Shown piece after piece: positions 14,820-23,261 of a stretch of 64,000 bases of DNA. The stretch is from the NCBI GenBank assembly GCA_039931065.1, contig JBDTSP010000005.1:1-64000 (forward strand), given 5' to 3'. Numbering within the stretch: the first letter of the stretch is position 1; the number at the start of each line of letters is the position of its first letter. A program made the position numbers and the translations under genes. A model generated the notes under the pieces. It did no database searches. It saw nothing but the letters and a program-made list of their open reading frames with translations, and was not told the origin of the DNA. This DNA is from CADEED01 sp039931065 (GTDB lineage: Bacteria; Pseudomonadota; Gammaproteobacteria; Steroidobacterales; Steroidobacteraceae).

Positions 14820-16865
14820 ATGAATCGTCATCTTCGACCGTTCGGACTGAAGTTAGGTCCCCTGACCGCAGGGGCAGTCTATTTCCCGTTGCATTTTTTT
14901 GCCGTAGGTATCGGCCTCACTCTGTTGATCGCTCCCCAGGGAGTGGGGGTGTTCTGGCCGGCCACCGGCACTTTGTTTGCCTTTCTCCTGTTGTATCCGG
15001 CGCGCTTCTGGCCAGCGCTGCTGGCTTTCGGATTCGCGGCCGAGATGTCGGCGCACGAACTGTTCGCGCCGCAGATACCGTACACCGTCTCCGGACTGCT
15101 CTACTTCGTCAAGTTCGCCGCCGCCCTGCTGGGCGTGGGACTGATGCAGGTCGGAGTACGCGGCCCGATCTCCTTCGCGCGTCTGCGCCACGTGTTGTGT
15201 TTCTCGGTCGCGGCACTGGTGTCGACCCTCGCCTGCGCGGTGGCCAGCGTCGCACTGCGCGCGGGCGACTTCCCGACCGGCCCCGATTTCTGGCTGGCCG
15301 CGCAGAACTGGTGGATAGGCGACTTCCTCGGCGCCCTGGTCATAACGCCATTGTTGCTGACGATCGGTTTCCACGGCATCGCATTGTCGACGGCCCGAGG
15401 CGGCCGCACGGCTACCTACTCGGCTTTCGGCGTGTTACTGCTGTTGCTGGGCGCCGTGTTCCTGCGCCACGGCGCTACCGTCATGACACCGCTCGACGTG
15501 CCGTACATCGTCTACCCGGTGCTGGTCTGGATCGCGCTGCTCGGCGGCCCGCGCCGCACGGCGCTCGCGGCCGGCATCGCGGTGGCGATCGCCTCGCTCG
15601 CCACCACGCGCGGACTCGGCCCGTTCGAGAGCCCCTATCAACTGCAGACTTTCCTGGCGTTATGCGTGTTGCCCGTGTTGCTGCTGCAGGCGGTGATGGC
15701 CGAACGCGATTTCGCCATCGAAAAGGCGCGCGGCAGCGACGAGCGTTATCGCGCTTTCATCGCCAACAGCTCCGAGGCCATCTTCCGCACCGAACTGGCC
15801 GAGCCGATGCCAATCACTTTGTCGCCCGACGATCAGATTGCCTGGGTGCGAAAACACGGCTTCGTCGCCGAATGCAACACCGCGTTCATGGTCGCGCTCG
15901 GCGTGAAGGATGCGCCGAGCCCGATCGTCGGAACGCGCCTCGGCGATCATCCGACCTGGTCACGCGTCTACATCGAGCGCATCCGCGAAGCGATCCGCAA
16001 CGGTTACCAGGTGCGCAACATCGAGCATGTGGTGCACGGACCGTATGGCCTCGATCGTGTACTGCTGATCTCCATGATCGGCATCGTCGACAACGGTCAC
16101 GTGCTCAGGTTCTGGGGCAGCGGCCGCGACGTAACGGCGATGCGCGAGGCCGAACACGCGCTCGCTCAACATGATTCGCAGCTGCGGGCGCTGGCCACGG
16201 AAATCACGCTGGCCGAGGAACGGGCCCGCCGCAAACTCGCGAGCGAACTGCACGACGGCCCCGCGCAAAACCTTGCCGGCATGGCCATGCAACTCGCAGC
16301 GCTCAAACGCGGCATGGATGATCGCGATCAGCTGCAACTGCTGATCGAGGCCGAGCAGGTGCTGGCGGATGCGACGACCCAGACCCGCACGCTCATGCTG
16401 GAACTTGCGCCACCCGGATTGCATGACACCGGCCTCATCGAAGCGTTGCGTTGGCTCGCGGATCGCGTCGCAAAACAACAGCGCATCGCGGTCACGATCG
16501 AGGACGACGGTTCGCTCAAGCCGCTGGAAGATCAGATCACGGTGCTGTTGTTCCAGACGGTACGCGAGCTGCTGCAGAACGTGGTGAAGCATGCCCGTTC
16601 GAAGCGCGCGACGGTGCGTTGCAGTGTGGCCGACGACCTGCTCACGCTCGATGTACTCGATCCGGGCGTGGGTTTCGAAGTGCACTCGATCAACCGCCTG
16701 CCGACGCGCCATGGCGGCTTTGGCCTGTTCAGCATCCGCGAGCGGCTCAAGCTCATGGGTGGCAGCATCGACATTCATTCCGTCGTCGGTGAAGGCACCA
16801 CGGTGCGAATCCGCGTACCCTTGAAGCCGCAGCACGGATTGTTCGACGAAGCTTTGAGGGCATGA
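14820..16865 (+). CDS. MASE1-PAS sensor histidine kinase (NarL-type, HisKA_3)
   Basis: A 681-residue membrane sensor. Residues ~10-300 form eight or more hydrophobic helices of MASE1 type (GVGVFWPATGTLFAFLLLYP, WWIGDFLGALVITPLLLTIG). A PAS-like domain follows (YRAFIANSSEAIFRTELAEP). The phosphoacceptor is in RRKLASELHDGPAQNLAGMA (HisKA_3), and the ATPase domain has VRELLQNVVKHARSKRATV and HGGFGLFSIRERLKLMGGSI. Such kinases normally partner LuxR-type response regulators, but none is adjacent, so it is an orphan. The signal is unknown. Confidence 0.92.
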   Translation: MNRHLRPFGLKLGPLTAGAVYFPLHFFAVGIGLTLLIAPQGVGVFWPATGTLFAFLLLYPARFWPALLAFGFAAEMSAHELFAPQIPYTVSGLLYFVKFAAALLGVGLMQVGVRGPISFARLRHVLCFSVAALVSTLACAVASVALRAGDFPTGPDFWLAAQNWWIGDFLGALVITPLLLTIGFHGIALSTARGGRTATYSAFGVLLLLLGAVFLRHGATVMTPLDVPYIVYPVLVWIALLGGPRRTALAAGIAVAIASLATTRGLGPFESPYQLQTFLALCVLPVLLLQAVMAERDFAIEKARGSDERYRAFIANSSEAIFRTELAEPMPITLSPDDQIAWVRKHGFVAECNTAFMVALGVKDAPSPIVGTRLGDHPTWSRVYIERIREAIRNGYQVRNIEHVVHGPYGLDRVLLISMIGIVDNGHVLRFWGSGRDVTAMREAEHALAQHDSQLRALATEITLAEERARRKLASELHDGPAQNLAGMAMQLAALKRGMDDRDQLQLLIEAEQVLADATTQTRTLMLELAPPGLHDTGLIEALRWLADRVAKQQRIAVTIEDDGSLKPLEDQITVLLFQTVRELLQNVVKHARSKRATVRCSVADDLLTLDVLDPGVGFEVHSINRLPTRHGGFGLFSIRERLKLMGGSIDIHSVVGEGTTVRIRVPLKPQHGLFDEALRA

Positions 16866-16871
16866 CGCGAA

Positions 16872-17663
16872 ATGCTGATCGAAAGAATCTGGGCGGCGAA
16901 CCAGCTACGCAACTTCGAATATCTCATCGCCTGCTCGCAGACCGGTGAAGCGCTCATTGTCGACCCGCTGAATGCACGGCAATGCCTGGATGCGGCCCGC
17001 GTCCACAATTTCACGATCACGCAGATCCTCAACACCCACGAGCATCTCGATCACACCGCGGGCAACGCGGAGGTCGTGCGGGCCACCGGCGCGAAAGTGC
17101 TGGCGCACGCCGGCGCCGCCGGCGTCATCGGCGGGGTAGATAGAGGGCTGGTACGTGGCGACGTCATCAAGGTCGGCAAAACCGTTGAGCTCGAGGCGCT
17201 CGACACCCCGGGGCACACCCGCGCGCATGTTTGCCTGCTGGCGCACGGCGATGCGCCGGCGCTGTTTTGTGGCGACACCTTGTTCAATGCCGGCGCGGGC
17301 AATTGCCACAACGGCGGCGACCCAGGGTTGTTGTACGAGACCTTCGTGAATCAGCTCGCCAGACTTCCCGACGCGACCCGCGTCTATCCCGGCCACGAAT
17401 ACATGGCCCGCAACCTCGCGTTCACGCTCGATCGCGAGCCCGGGAACGCGGACGCTGCCAGGGCGCACGCCGAAGCGCGCGCGCAGGACCCGGCGGCGGC
17501 GCGAGTCACTACTCTCGGGGAGGAGAAACGCATCAATACTTTCCTGCGTCTGCAGAATCCGGAAGTGATGGCGCGGCTGCGCGAGAGATTTCCCGGCATC
17601 GGCGACAAACCGGATGCGCGCACCGTCTTCGTGAAGCTGCGCGAGTTGCGCAACAAGTGGTAG
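16872..17663 (+). CDS. gloB: Hydroxyacylglutathione hydrolase (glyoxalase II)
   Basis: This metallo-beta-lactamase-fold enzyme hydrolyses S-lactoylglutathione to lactate and glutathione, finishing methylglyoxal detoxification. The 263-residue protein shows the metal motif THEHLDHTAGN (residues ~57-67), later ligands in LDTPGHTRAHVCLL and FCGDTLFNAGAGNC, and RVYPGHEYMARNLAFTL, followed by the C-terminal helical domain KRINTFLRLQNPEVMARLRE. All expected metal ligands are present. It follows the kinase gene by six bases and may be co-transcribed with it, an odd pairing functionally. Confidence 0.92.
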   Translation: MLIERIWAANQLRNFEYLIACSQTGEALIVDPLNARQCLDAARVHNFTITQILNTHEHLDHTAGNAEVVRATGAKVLAHAGAAGVIGGVDRGLVRGDVIKVGKTVELEALDTPGHTRAHVCLLAHGDAPALFCGDTLFNAGAGNCHNGGDPGLLYETFVNQLARLPDATRVYPGHEYMARNLAFTLDREPGNADAARAHAEARAQDPAAARVTTLGEEKRINTFLRLQNPEVMARLRERFPGIGDKPDARTVFVKLRELRNKW

Positions 17664-18014
17664 TCAGGGTTTTTCGCGCGCCCGCGCGATGATGGCGGCA
17701 AGTTCGGGATCCAGCGGCATCGGCCGCAGCGCGCTCACATTGGTGCCACCGGTGTTTCCCGTGGGCACGAAGCCAATGAAGGTCTTGGTCGCCGCCGCCG
17801 TGATTCTCAACAGCTGCCCGGCGAATTCACGCGCGTCACGCGTGCGCAGTGCGTAACGAAGCATGCTCCAGTGCACACGCACGTGTTCGCGCGTGGAGGC
17901 TTGTGCCAGCACGTGCGCGCGCTCCAGGTGGTGAAATTCATGAGCGGCGTCGGCCCGCGCCGCACGCAGTTCGGCGTCGACGTACGGGCGGATGTTGTCG
18001 GCGAACCCGTTCAT
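17664..18014 (-). CDS. DUF3703 family protein
   Basis: A 116-residue protein starting MNGFADNIRPYVDAELRAAR with HEFHHLERAHVLAQASTREH (several His residues spaced as in DUF3703), HWSMLRYALRTRDAREFAGQ and a C-terminal VPTGNTGGTNVSALRPMP. No signal peptide. The family is often found near metal or stress genes but has no known activity. It is the last gene of a minus-strand cluster; its stop codon directly abuts the gloB stop. Confidence 0.8.
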   Translation of the reverse strand: MNGFADNIRPYVDAELRAARADAAHEFHHLERAHVLAQASTREHVRVHWSMLRYALRTRDAREFAGQLLRITAAATKTFIGFVPTGNTGGTNVSALRPMPLDPELAAIIARAREKP

Positions 18015-18016
18015 GT

Positions 18017-18403
18017 CTACGCGACGAATTCGCCGCGCCCCGCGGGGTAGTGCTTTTCCCAGTTGCGCCCGTCGACCGCGTTGATCTTCATGCTCTTGAT
18101 CGTATCGGAATCGATGCAGCGCGCGTTCACGCTGAAGCCGTCCGGATGCGAGCGTGGCACGTAGAACGACTTGATGCCGCAGGTCGAGCAGAAAAGATGT
18201 TTGGCGGTGCCGGTGTTGAACGTGTAGTTCGTCAGGGCGTCCTGGCCCTGCAGCAGGCGGAAACGGTCGGCGGGCACGATGAGATGCAGAAATCCGGTGC
18301 GCTTGCACATCGAGCAATTGCAGTCGTCGATGATGAGATCGGCCGGGGCGTCCACTTCGAATCGGACGCGGCCGCAATGACAGCCACCCTGGTGCTTGAT
18401 CAT
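18017..18403 (-). CDS. GFA family glutathione-dependent formaldehyde-activating-like protein
   Basis: A 128-residue zinc protein of the GFA/Mss4 fold. It begins MIKHQGGCHCGRVRFEV (first zinc pair CxC) followed by DDCNCSMCKRTGFLHLIVP and HLFCSTCGIKSFYVPRSHPD (further cysteines). These seven cysteines are the family zinc sites. Most members are not proven to act on formaldehyde. A second GFA gene lies at 19911. The start overlaps the stop of the upstream membrane protein gene (ATGA), so translation is probably coupled. Confidence 0.88.
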   Translation of the reverse strand: MIKHQGGCHCGRVRFEVDAPADLIIDDCNCSMCKRTGFLHLIVPADRFRLLQGQDALTNYTFNTGTAKHLFCSTCGIKSFYVPRSHPDGFSVNARCIDSDTIKSMKINAVDGRNWEKHYPAGRGEFVA

Positions 18404-18837
18404 TTCGATCGAACTCGTGAGTCGGGCCGGGCCACCAGCATGGGTGTCGCGAACATGAATGCCAACCCCAACAACATCAGGCCGCCCTTCGTGGGATCCA
18501 GGTCGGCCGCTATCTGCTCCCATGGAGCGCCGACCGCGAAGCCGATGAAAATTTCAAAGGCGAGTGTCAGCGCAACCCACAGCCCGCCCACAATAAGCTG
18601 CTGTTTGCGCGTGACGGCGCCCATCCACCGGGCGGTGAACCAGGCCACGACGAACACGATGACGCAGCCCACCGGAATGCCGATCTGCCGGGCGCGCAGG
18701 GCGCCGATTTCCGGCGCGATGAACAGCTCGCGAACCACACCGTGTGCGGTCTCGACCAGCATGAAACCCATCCACACCATGACGGCGCGGGACCAGGCTA
18801 CCGCGGACTGCGATGCGCTTCGTGATCCAGTGTCCAT
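18400..18837 (-). CDS. Hypothetical four-helix membrane protein
   Basis: A 145-residue integral membrane protein with helices around AVMVWMGFMLVETAHGVV, IPVGCVIVFVVAWFTARW, LIVGGLWVALTLAFEIFIGF and LMLLGLAFMFATPMLV. The segment GFAVGAPWEQIAADLDPTKG between helices three and four is distinctive. No transporter signature is recognised. The chosen ATG overlaps the 3' end of the PaiB-like gene by 40 bases; a start at the methionine before VWMGFM is also possible. Confidence 0.7.
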   Translation of the reverse strand: MDTGSRSASQSAVAWSRAVMVWMGFMLVETAHGVVRELFIAPEIGALRARQIGIPVGCVIVFVVAWFTARWMGAVTRKQQLIVGGLWVALTLAFEIFIGFAVGAPWEQIAADLDPTKGGLMLLGLAFMFATPMLVARPDSRVRSK

Positions 18838-19430
18838 TGCAAGGCATCCGCCGCACCGGCGTCGCTCGGCCGGCCGCGTTTACGAAGTTCGGCGATGAGG
18901 TTCTCCCGCTGCTCGCGGGTTCGATTCTGCGCGAGCTTCCACTTTACCTTGCGCGCACGGACCGACAGCGTCAACGCACGGATTTCCTTGAAGGGTCCGC
19001 GGTACATAGCCTGTTCTGCGCTCACGGGAGCGTGTCCACCTTCCGGCTGGTAGTGCGCCATGAGGCGTTGCTGTTGCGCCGCGAGTACCACCGCGTCCGC
19101 GGAAACTTCCGCGTCGCACTCGAAGATCACCACGCGGTGATAGGCGGTCGCGAACATGGCATTGGTCGCGTGGATCCAATGGGAGGGAATGGCGCCGTGG
19201 ATCTCGTCCACCTCGAACGTGCACTTTTTGTTGGAGAGCAGGTCCGCGAGCTGTTCGTCGTTGCGATGCAGGTGGATCTCGATCCTCTCGCCCTGGAGCA
19301 GGAACGGATACAGCCCGATGTGCGGCTGACCATCGGCGTTGGCGGTGACGAAACGTCCCAGTTCTTGTCTGGAGACGAATTCGCGCAGCACATCGTCGGG
19401 AACGTCGGCGTAATAGTCGTAGAAGATCAT
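18798..19430 (-). CDS. PaiB-like FMN-binding split-barrel protein
   Basis: A 210-residue protein of the PaiB/FMN-binding negative regulator type. It starts MIFYDYYADVPDDVLREFV; the split barrel is represented by LGRFVTANADGQPHIGLYPF and ERIEIHLHRNDEQLADL, then GAIPSHWIHATNAMFATAYH and YRGPFKEIRALTLSVRARKV with a helical lysine/arginine-rich tail KWKLAQNRTREQRENLIAEL. Related proteins bind flavin and degrade or regulate small molecules; a regulatory role here is inferred only. First gene of a four-gene minus-strand cluster with the membrane, GFA and DUF3703 proteins. Confidence 0.8.
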   Translation of the reverse strand: MIFYDYYADVPDDVLREFVSRQELGRFVTANADGQPHIGLYPFLLQGERIEIHLHRNDEQLADLLSNKKCTFEVDEIHGAIPSHWIHATNAMFATAYHRVVIFECDAEVSADAVVLAAQQQRLMAHYQPEGGHAPVSAEQAMYRGPFKEIRALTLSVRARKVKWKLAQNRTREQRENLIAELRKRGRPSDAGAADALQWTLDHEAHRSPR

Positions 19431-19529
19431 GCGGAGATTCTAGTGAGGTGCCGCGGCGCGATACAGGGCCAGCCGTCACCAAAGTCGCTCGACTGTCAGG
19501 CGAACAAGGTTTCCCGTTGGCGGACCCTT

Positions 19530-19904
19530 TCAGCGCTGCGCGCGCCACGCCCCCACCGCCAAACACAGCCAGCCGGTCAGAAGCGCGAGCCCGCCAAACG
19601 GCGTGATGGCGCCCAGCCAGCGCGTGCCAGTCAACGCCAGTAGATAGAGCGAACCGGAGAAGATCGCGATTCCGGCGACGAACAACCAGCCGGCGACCGC
19701 AAAAGCCTTGTGCTGCCAGCGTGCCCAGGCCCAGGCCGCCGCGCACAACGCGAACACGTGATACATCTGGTAACGCACGGCGGTTTCGAAAACCGCGAGC
19801 AGGTCGGGCGCCAGCTTCGCCTTGAGCGCATGCGCCGCGAAGGCTCCGAGCGCCACGCCCACGAAACCGGCAACGCCGGCGCATATGTAGAGCAGGCGAT
19901 CCAA
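19530..19904 (-). CDS. DUF423 family membrane protein
   Basis: A 124-residue protein with four hydrophobic helices; N-terminus MDRLLYICAGVAGFVGVALG, then AFAAHALKAKLAPDLLAVFE and TAVRYQMYHVFALCAAAWAW, all characteristic of DUF423 (YgdD/YwdK-like) proteins. It ends WLCLAVGAWRAQR. Function in the inner membrane is unknown. It is six bases downstream of the second GFA gene and likely in the same operon as the genes up to 22598. Confidence 0.88.
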   Translation of the reverse strand: MDRLLYICAGVAGFVGVALGAFAAHALKAKLAPDLLAVFETAVRYQMYHVFALCAAAWAWARWQHKAFAVAGWLFVAGIAIFSGSLYLLALTGTRWLGAITPFGGLALLTGWLCLAVGAWRAQR

Positions 19905-19910
19905 GCGCGG

Positions 19911-20255
19911 TTACATCGCCCGGCCGTTGTAGTGCTGCACGGGAATCTTCTCGATTTCGATGCCGTCGAGTACGCGGATGTTGATCGCCGCCATCTTGTT
20001 GCCCTTGGGATCGACGCCTTCGCCGAAGGGCAGAACTCCGCAGATCTTGCAAAAGCGGTGTTTGATGACGTGTTTGTTGAACGTGTAGGTGGTCAGCTCC
20101 TCCTCACCCGTCACCTTCATCTTGTCGCGCGGCGCGAACCACAGTAACGAGCCACGTTTCTGGCAGATGGAACAATTGCAGGAGATCACGCCGCCGATCT
20201 CGCCTTCGACTTCAATGGTGACCTTGCCGCAATGACAGCCGCCGCGATGAATCAT
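19911..20255 (-). CDS. GFA family zinc protein (second copy)
   Basis: A 114-residue GFA-fold protein starting MIHRGGCHCGKVTIEVEGE, with SCNCSICQKRGSLLWFAP and HRFCKICGVLPFGEGVDP as the remaining zinc-binding cysteine pairs. A GGAG six bases before this ATG supports the start over an in-frame TTG four codons upstream. It shares only moderate identity with the copy at 18017, so the two are not a recent duplication. Substrate unknown. Confidence 0.88.
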   Translation of the reverse strand: MIHRGGCHCGKVTIEVEGEIGGVISCNCSICQKRGSLLWFAPRDKMKVTGEEELTTYTFNKHVIKHRFCKICGVLPFGEGVDPKGNKMAAINIRVLDGIEIEKIPVQHYNGRAM

Positions 20256-20276
20256 GCCGATCTCCAATCGTTGTAG

Positions 20277-20675
20277 TTAGCTGATTACGGGCGTCAACAG
20301 GTTGGCGTCGCGCGCCAGCAGCCATTTGTCGCCCGACTTTCTGAACACCGTGAGTGTATGCCCGGCGCGTTTCATTGGCTTGGCCCCGTTCGGCGGAGTG
20401 ACCTCCACCGTCAGCCGCGACCACAGGAAGGCCAGGTCTCCGGACACCTGGATTTCCTGGATTTCGCTGCGGCCGTCGACCTGCGGCTTAGCGGCGCCGG
20501 GCGGGCCACTCATCGTCTCGGCGAACTTTTCTTTTCCGGACGGCGGCTGGCCGGCAACCAGGAACACCACATCATCGGTCATGAGTGTGAGCACTTTCAC
20601 CGTGTCGCCTGCCCTGGTGGCCGACATCCAGGTCGCCACCAGGTTGCGAATCTGTTGTTCGTCGCTGGAAGTCAT
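20277..20675 (-). CDS. SnoaL/NTF2-like protein (SgcJ/EcaC type)
   Basis: A 132-residue cone-shaped alpha+beta barrel protein: MTSSDEQQIRNLVATWMSAT, then RAGDTVKVLTLMTDDVVFLV and SGKEKFAETM, and strands EIQEIQVSGDLAFLWSRLTV, HTLTVFRKSGDKWLLARDAN. This is the calcium/calmodulin-kinase association or DUF4440-like family, often ketosteroid-isomerase-related, with unknown ligand. Its ATG overlaps the stop of the upstream gene by four bases, indicating one operon. Confidence 0.82.
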   Translation of the reverse strand: MTSSDEQQIRNLVATWMSATRAGDTVKVLTLMTDDVVFLVAGQPPSGKEKFAETMSGPPGAAKPQVDGRSEIQEIQVSGDLAFLWSRLTVEVTPPNGAKPMKRAGHTLTVFRKSGDKWLLARDANLLTPVIS

Positions 20676-21523
20676 TTGTCGCTGCGCTCCTCTTCGGCTA
20701 CGTTCCGGATCGTATCCTCAAGCGAATCCCGCCGGTCCATCAGGAAAGCTTCGTAGGCCTGCATCTGGGCGCCGCTCAGGATGCCGCGGGCACTGCTTCT
20801 CATGCGCTGATCGCTGAGTTCCTGCAGCGCCAGTATTTCCTGGTAGACGGCCGTGTTCGACTCCGCATCGGAGATCTTCCGCAGCGGCATTCCGGCCCCA
20901 CTCGCGATCGCCGCTTTGATCATCGCGCTGCGTTGGGCGGCCGTTACGCCAAGAGCCTCGCGCTCGAGCAGGTCGCGCAGTTCCCCGACTTCCGCGCGCG
21001 CCGGCAGCGTCTTCTCGAACTGGCGCAACCTGGCGGTTTTTTCGGCGCCGAATCGAGCCAGGAGTTCGTCGCGTTCCTCGGCTTCCCGCCCGGCCGCCTC
21101 CTCGTCTGCTTCGATGCGGTCGTTGTTCGGCGCCAGTGGATTCAATTCCTGGCTCACCTTGAGATCGATGAATTGCTCGAACTCGCTGTCGGTGAATCCG
21201 GCTTCACTGCGCAGATCGGCATATCGAAGTTCCATCGCTTTCGCGACTGCGCTGCGCGCGCGGCGTGTTGGCCCTGGCATCCCAACGGCTGCATTTTCCG
21301 CAACGTCCACGACCGCGCCGATATCAGCCGGCTGTGTCGTGTGCGGAGTGCTCGCGAGGTGCACCGCCTTCCCGCGGGGCCGCGATTCGACGGCAGTCGT
21401 CGGCCGATCCGGCGGCCTTGCCGTTTGCACGACATGTGGACTGACTGCGCCCCGCAGCAGATAGACCGCGGTCAGGAGAAATACCGCAAAGGCCGCAATC
21501 GCGGTGAAGGCAAACGTTTTCAC
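20672..21523 (-). CDS. Membrane-anchored helical protein, paralogue 2
   Basis: A 283-residue protein with one N-terminal membrane helix (FTAIAAFAVFLLTAVYLLRG) and a long charged periplasmic helical region (ELRYADLRSEAGFTDSEFEQ, EEAAGREAEERDELLARFGA). The block FEKTLPARAEVGELRDLLER through TAAQRSAMIKAAIASG aligns with the neighbouring gene at 21543-22598 (KSLPARMELEMLTRQLEGY, NDDQRERLLKVMVEERD), so the two are tandem paralogues. No named domain is recognised; the helices may sense or scaffold in the periplasm. Confidence 0.75.
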   Translation of the reverse strand: MKTFAFTAIAAFAVFLLTAVYLLRGAVSPHVVQTARPPDRPTTAVESRPRGKAVHLASTPHTTQPADIGAVVDVAENAAVGMPGPTRRARSAVAKAMELRYADLRSEAGFTDSEFEQFIDLKVSQELNPLAPNNDRIEADEEAAGREAEERDELLARFGAEKTARLRQFEKTLPARAEVGELRDLLEREALGVTAAQRSAMIKAAIASGAGMPLRKISDAESNTAVYQEILALQELSDQRMRSSARGILSGAQMQAYEAFLMDRRDSLEDTIRNVAEEERSDK

Positions 21524-21542
21524 GCCCCGCCCGACACCGCGC

Positions 21543-22598
21543 CTACTTCTTCTGTTCGGGTTCGAGGGGCGCGTTGATGAACACGGCTTCGGTGGCGACG
21601 ATGGCCGCGCCCGCCGGCGCCGTGCTGCTGAACGTCACGTTGCCGCCGCTCATGCCGCGCAGCAAGGGGCGCGCCGGTCCGGCCTGCACCAGCGTGCCGA
21701 ACTGTGCGCGCATGTCCTTCTGCGCCTGCTGATACTCGGTGTACGCGGTGATCTGTTCGGTGTTGAGGATGCTGCGTGCCTGTGACGCGACGCGTTCGTT
21801 GTAGTCCTCTTCCCAGCCGATGCGTGTCTTCTGGAATTCCTGCATGTCCACGCCGTCGACGTAGGGGGGTTCCGGGACACGATCGCGTTCCTCCACCATG
21901 ACTTTCAGCAAACGTTCGCGTTGATCGTCGTTGATCGCGGCGTCGTAACCTTCGAGCTGGCGCGTGAGCATTTCAAGCTCCATGCGGGCCGGCAACGACT
22001 TCTGGTATTCCTGCAGCGCCGCGACCTTGTCGTCGCCCAGGAGCTCGGCGATATCGCCCTGAATCTTCTGCTGCCTGTCGGCCCAGGCCTTCTGATAGTC
22101 GCCCGCATCCGTGCCGTCGCGGAACGGCTCGATCTCACCCGACTGCTGGTCGGTGAGCAGATCGACGAGTTTGTTAGCTTGCTCCTTGTTCAGTGCGAGC
22201 GTCGAGCCGACATCCGCGTACAGACGCTTGTTGTGAGCCCGCATCTGCGCACGCATCATTTTCTGCATGGCCTCGGAACGTTGCGGCATCGGCCGGTGCG
22301 TCCACGGGGTCGTCTGGGGCGCTTCGGTCTCGTTCACGATCGCGCCGGCCACCGGGGGTGGCGGTTTGCCGGGGCCGCTCATGCCCTGGGCGCCGAAGGT
22401 GTTGGCGCCCGCGAAACGTCGCTGCCCGAATTCCCCGCGCGACTTTTCGAACTGCGCGAGTCGGGCGTTGAGGTCGGCGCTTTGCGCCACAAGCTCGGCC
22501 GCGCGTTCCCGCTCGTTCTGCAGCTGATTCCACAGATAGATAGAACTGCCGCCTAAGGCGGCCGTGGCCACCACCAGACCCAGCACCGATGCTTTCAT
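21543..22598 (-). CDS. Membrane-anchored helical protein, paralogue 1
   Basis: A 351-residue protein beginning MKASVLGLVVATAALGGSSI (membrane anchor) followed by a coiled coil (LQNERERAAELVAQSADLNA) and a proline-rich spacer. The second half is helical: VDLLTDQQSGEIEPFRDG, YQKSLPARMELEMLTRQLEG and SQARSILNTEQITAYTEYQQ. It shares the LPAR-centred block with the next gene. The ATG is preceded by GGAGCAACTCC. First gene of a minus-strand operon running to 19530. Function unknown. Confidence 0.75.
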   Translation of the reverse strand: MKASVLGLVVATAALGGSSIYLWNQLQNERERAAELVAQSADLNARLAQFEKSRGEFGQRRFAGANTFGAQGMSGPGKPPPPVAGAIVNETEAPQTTPWTHRPMPQRSEAMQKMMRAQMRAHNKRLYADVGSTLALNKEQANKLVDLLTDQQSGEIEPFRDGTDAGDYQKAWADRQQKIQGDIAELLGDDKVAALQEYQKSLPARMELEMLTRQLEGYDAAINDDQRERLLKVMVEERDRVPEPPYVDGVDMQEFQKTRIGWEEDYNERVASQARSILNTEQITAYTEYQQAQKDMRAQFGTLVQAGPARPLLRGMSGGNVTFSSTAPAGAAIVATEAVFINAPLEPEQKK

Positions 22599-22710
22599 TG
22601 GAGTTGCTCCCTTGCCTGCCACGACAGATGACCGGCGGATGCCCGGCCGGTTCCGTTGCGGCGGCAATTGTCCCCATGAAGGGCCGGCAAGAGAAGTCCC
22701 GGAGCTGGAC

Positions 22711-23229
22711 CTAAGGTTGCTGCGCCAGCAGCAAATCGAGATAGGCGCCTTCGATCAGCTGCCCGGGCTGAATTCCGAGGCGATCCATGAGCTCGCCTGC
22801 TTCGCGAACTCCCTGTTCGGTGGGTTCATCGTCCACCAGCATGACTTCGAGCTCGAGAAAATGGCCGAGACCCTCGACGCGGTCCAGGTGAACGCGGGTG
22901 CGCCCGACCAGGAAGAGAGTGCGGTATTTGCGGATGCGACCGATTTGTCCGTAGGCCAGCGAAAGCGATTCACGAAGTGTCTCTGGTGAAGAAGTTGGGG
23001 ACCGTAGATAGAACGACTCTTTGGGTCCCGTCTGGTTCACCCGCCGATAGAAAATAAGTTCGCCCGAGTCGTTGGAGAAGGCACGCAACTTGAGCCGACC
23101 GGTGGCGCAAGTGAAGAACGTGTCGTCCTGCGCGATCTCGAGCGGACCTTCCGAGGCGATCCCGGCCACGATGGGTTTGAGGAGGGCGACGTTTTCGATG
23201 CGTGCCTTGATTTCGATGTTGCGGGCCAT
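22711..23229 (-). CDS. CYTH domain protein (class IV adenylate cyclase-like)
   Basis: CYTH proteins bind organic phosphates in a triphosphate tunnel. The 172-residue protein begins with MARNIEIKARIENVALLKPI, containing the signature ExExK-like EIKARI, and continues with GRLKLRAFSNDSGELIFYRR, RTLFLVGRTRVHLDRVEGLG and HFLELEVMLVDDEPTEQG. Charged tunnel residues alternate on the strands as expected. Whether it is a cyclase, thiamine triphosphatase or other phosphatase cannot be told. It is followed downstream on the same strand by the paralogue operon after a 112-base gap. Confidence 0.85.
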   Translation of the reverse strand: MARNIEIKARIENVALLKPIVAGIASEGPLEIAQDDTFFTCATGRLKLRAFSNDSGELIFYRRVNQTGPKESFYLRSPTSSPETLRESLSLAYGQIGRIRKYRTLFLVGRTRVHLDRVEGLGHFLELEVMLVDDEPTEQGVREAGELMDRLGIQPGQLIEGAYLDLLLAQQP

Positions 23230-23261
23230 CCGTGGCTGTTTCCTGCGTCCGTTTCGGGAGC

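Noticed and set aside
13973..16174. A 733-codon + strand frame across the S41 protease and the MASE1 kinase
   Set aside because: It crosses two well-supported genes in other frames and has no recognisable domain; a GC-rich shadow.
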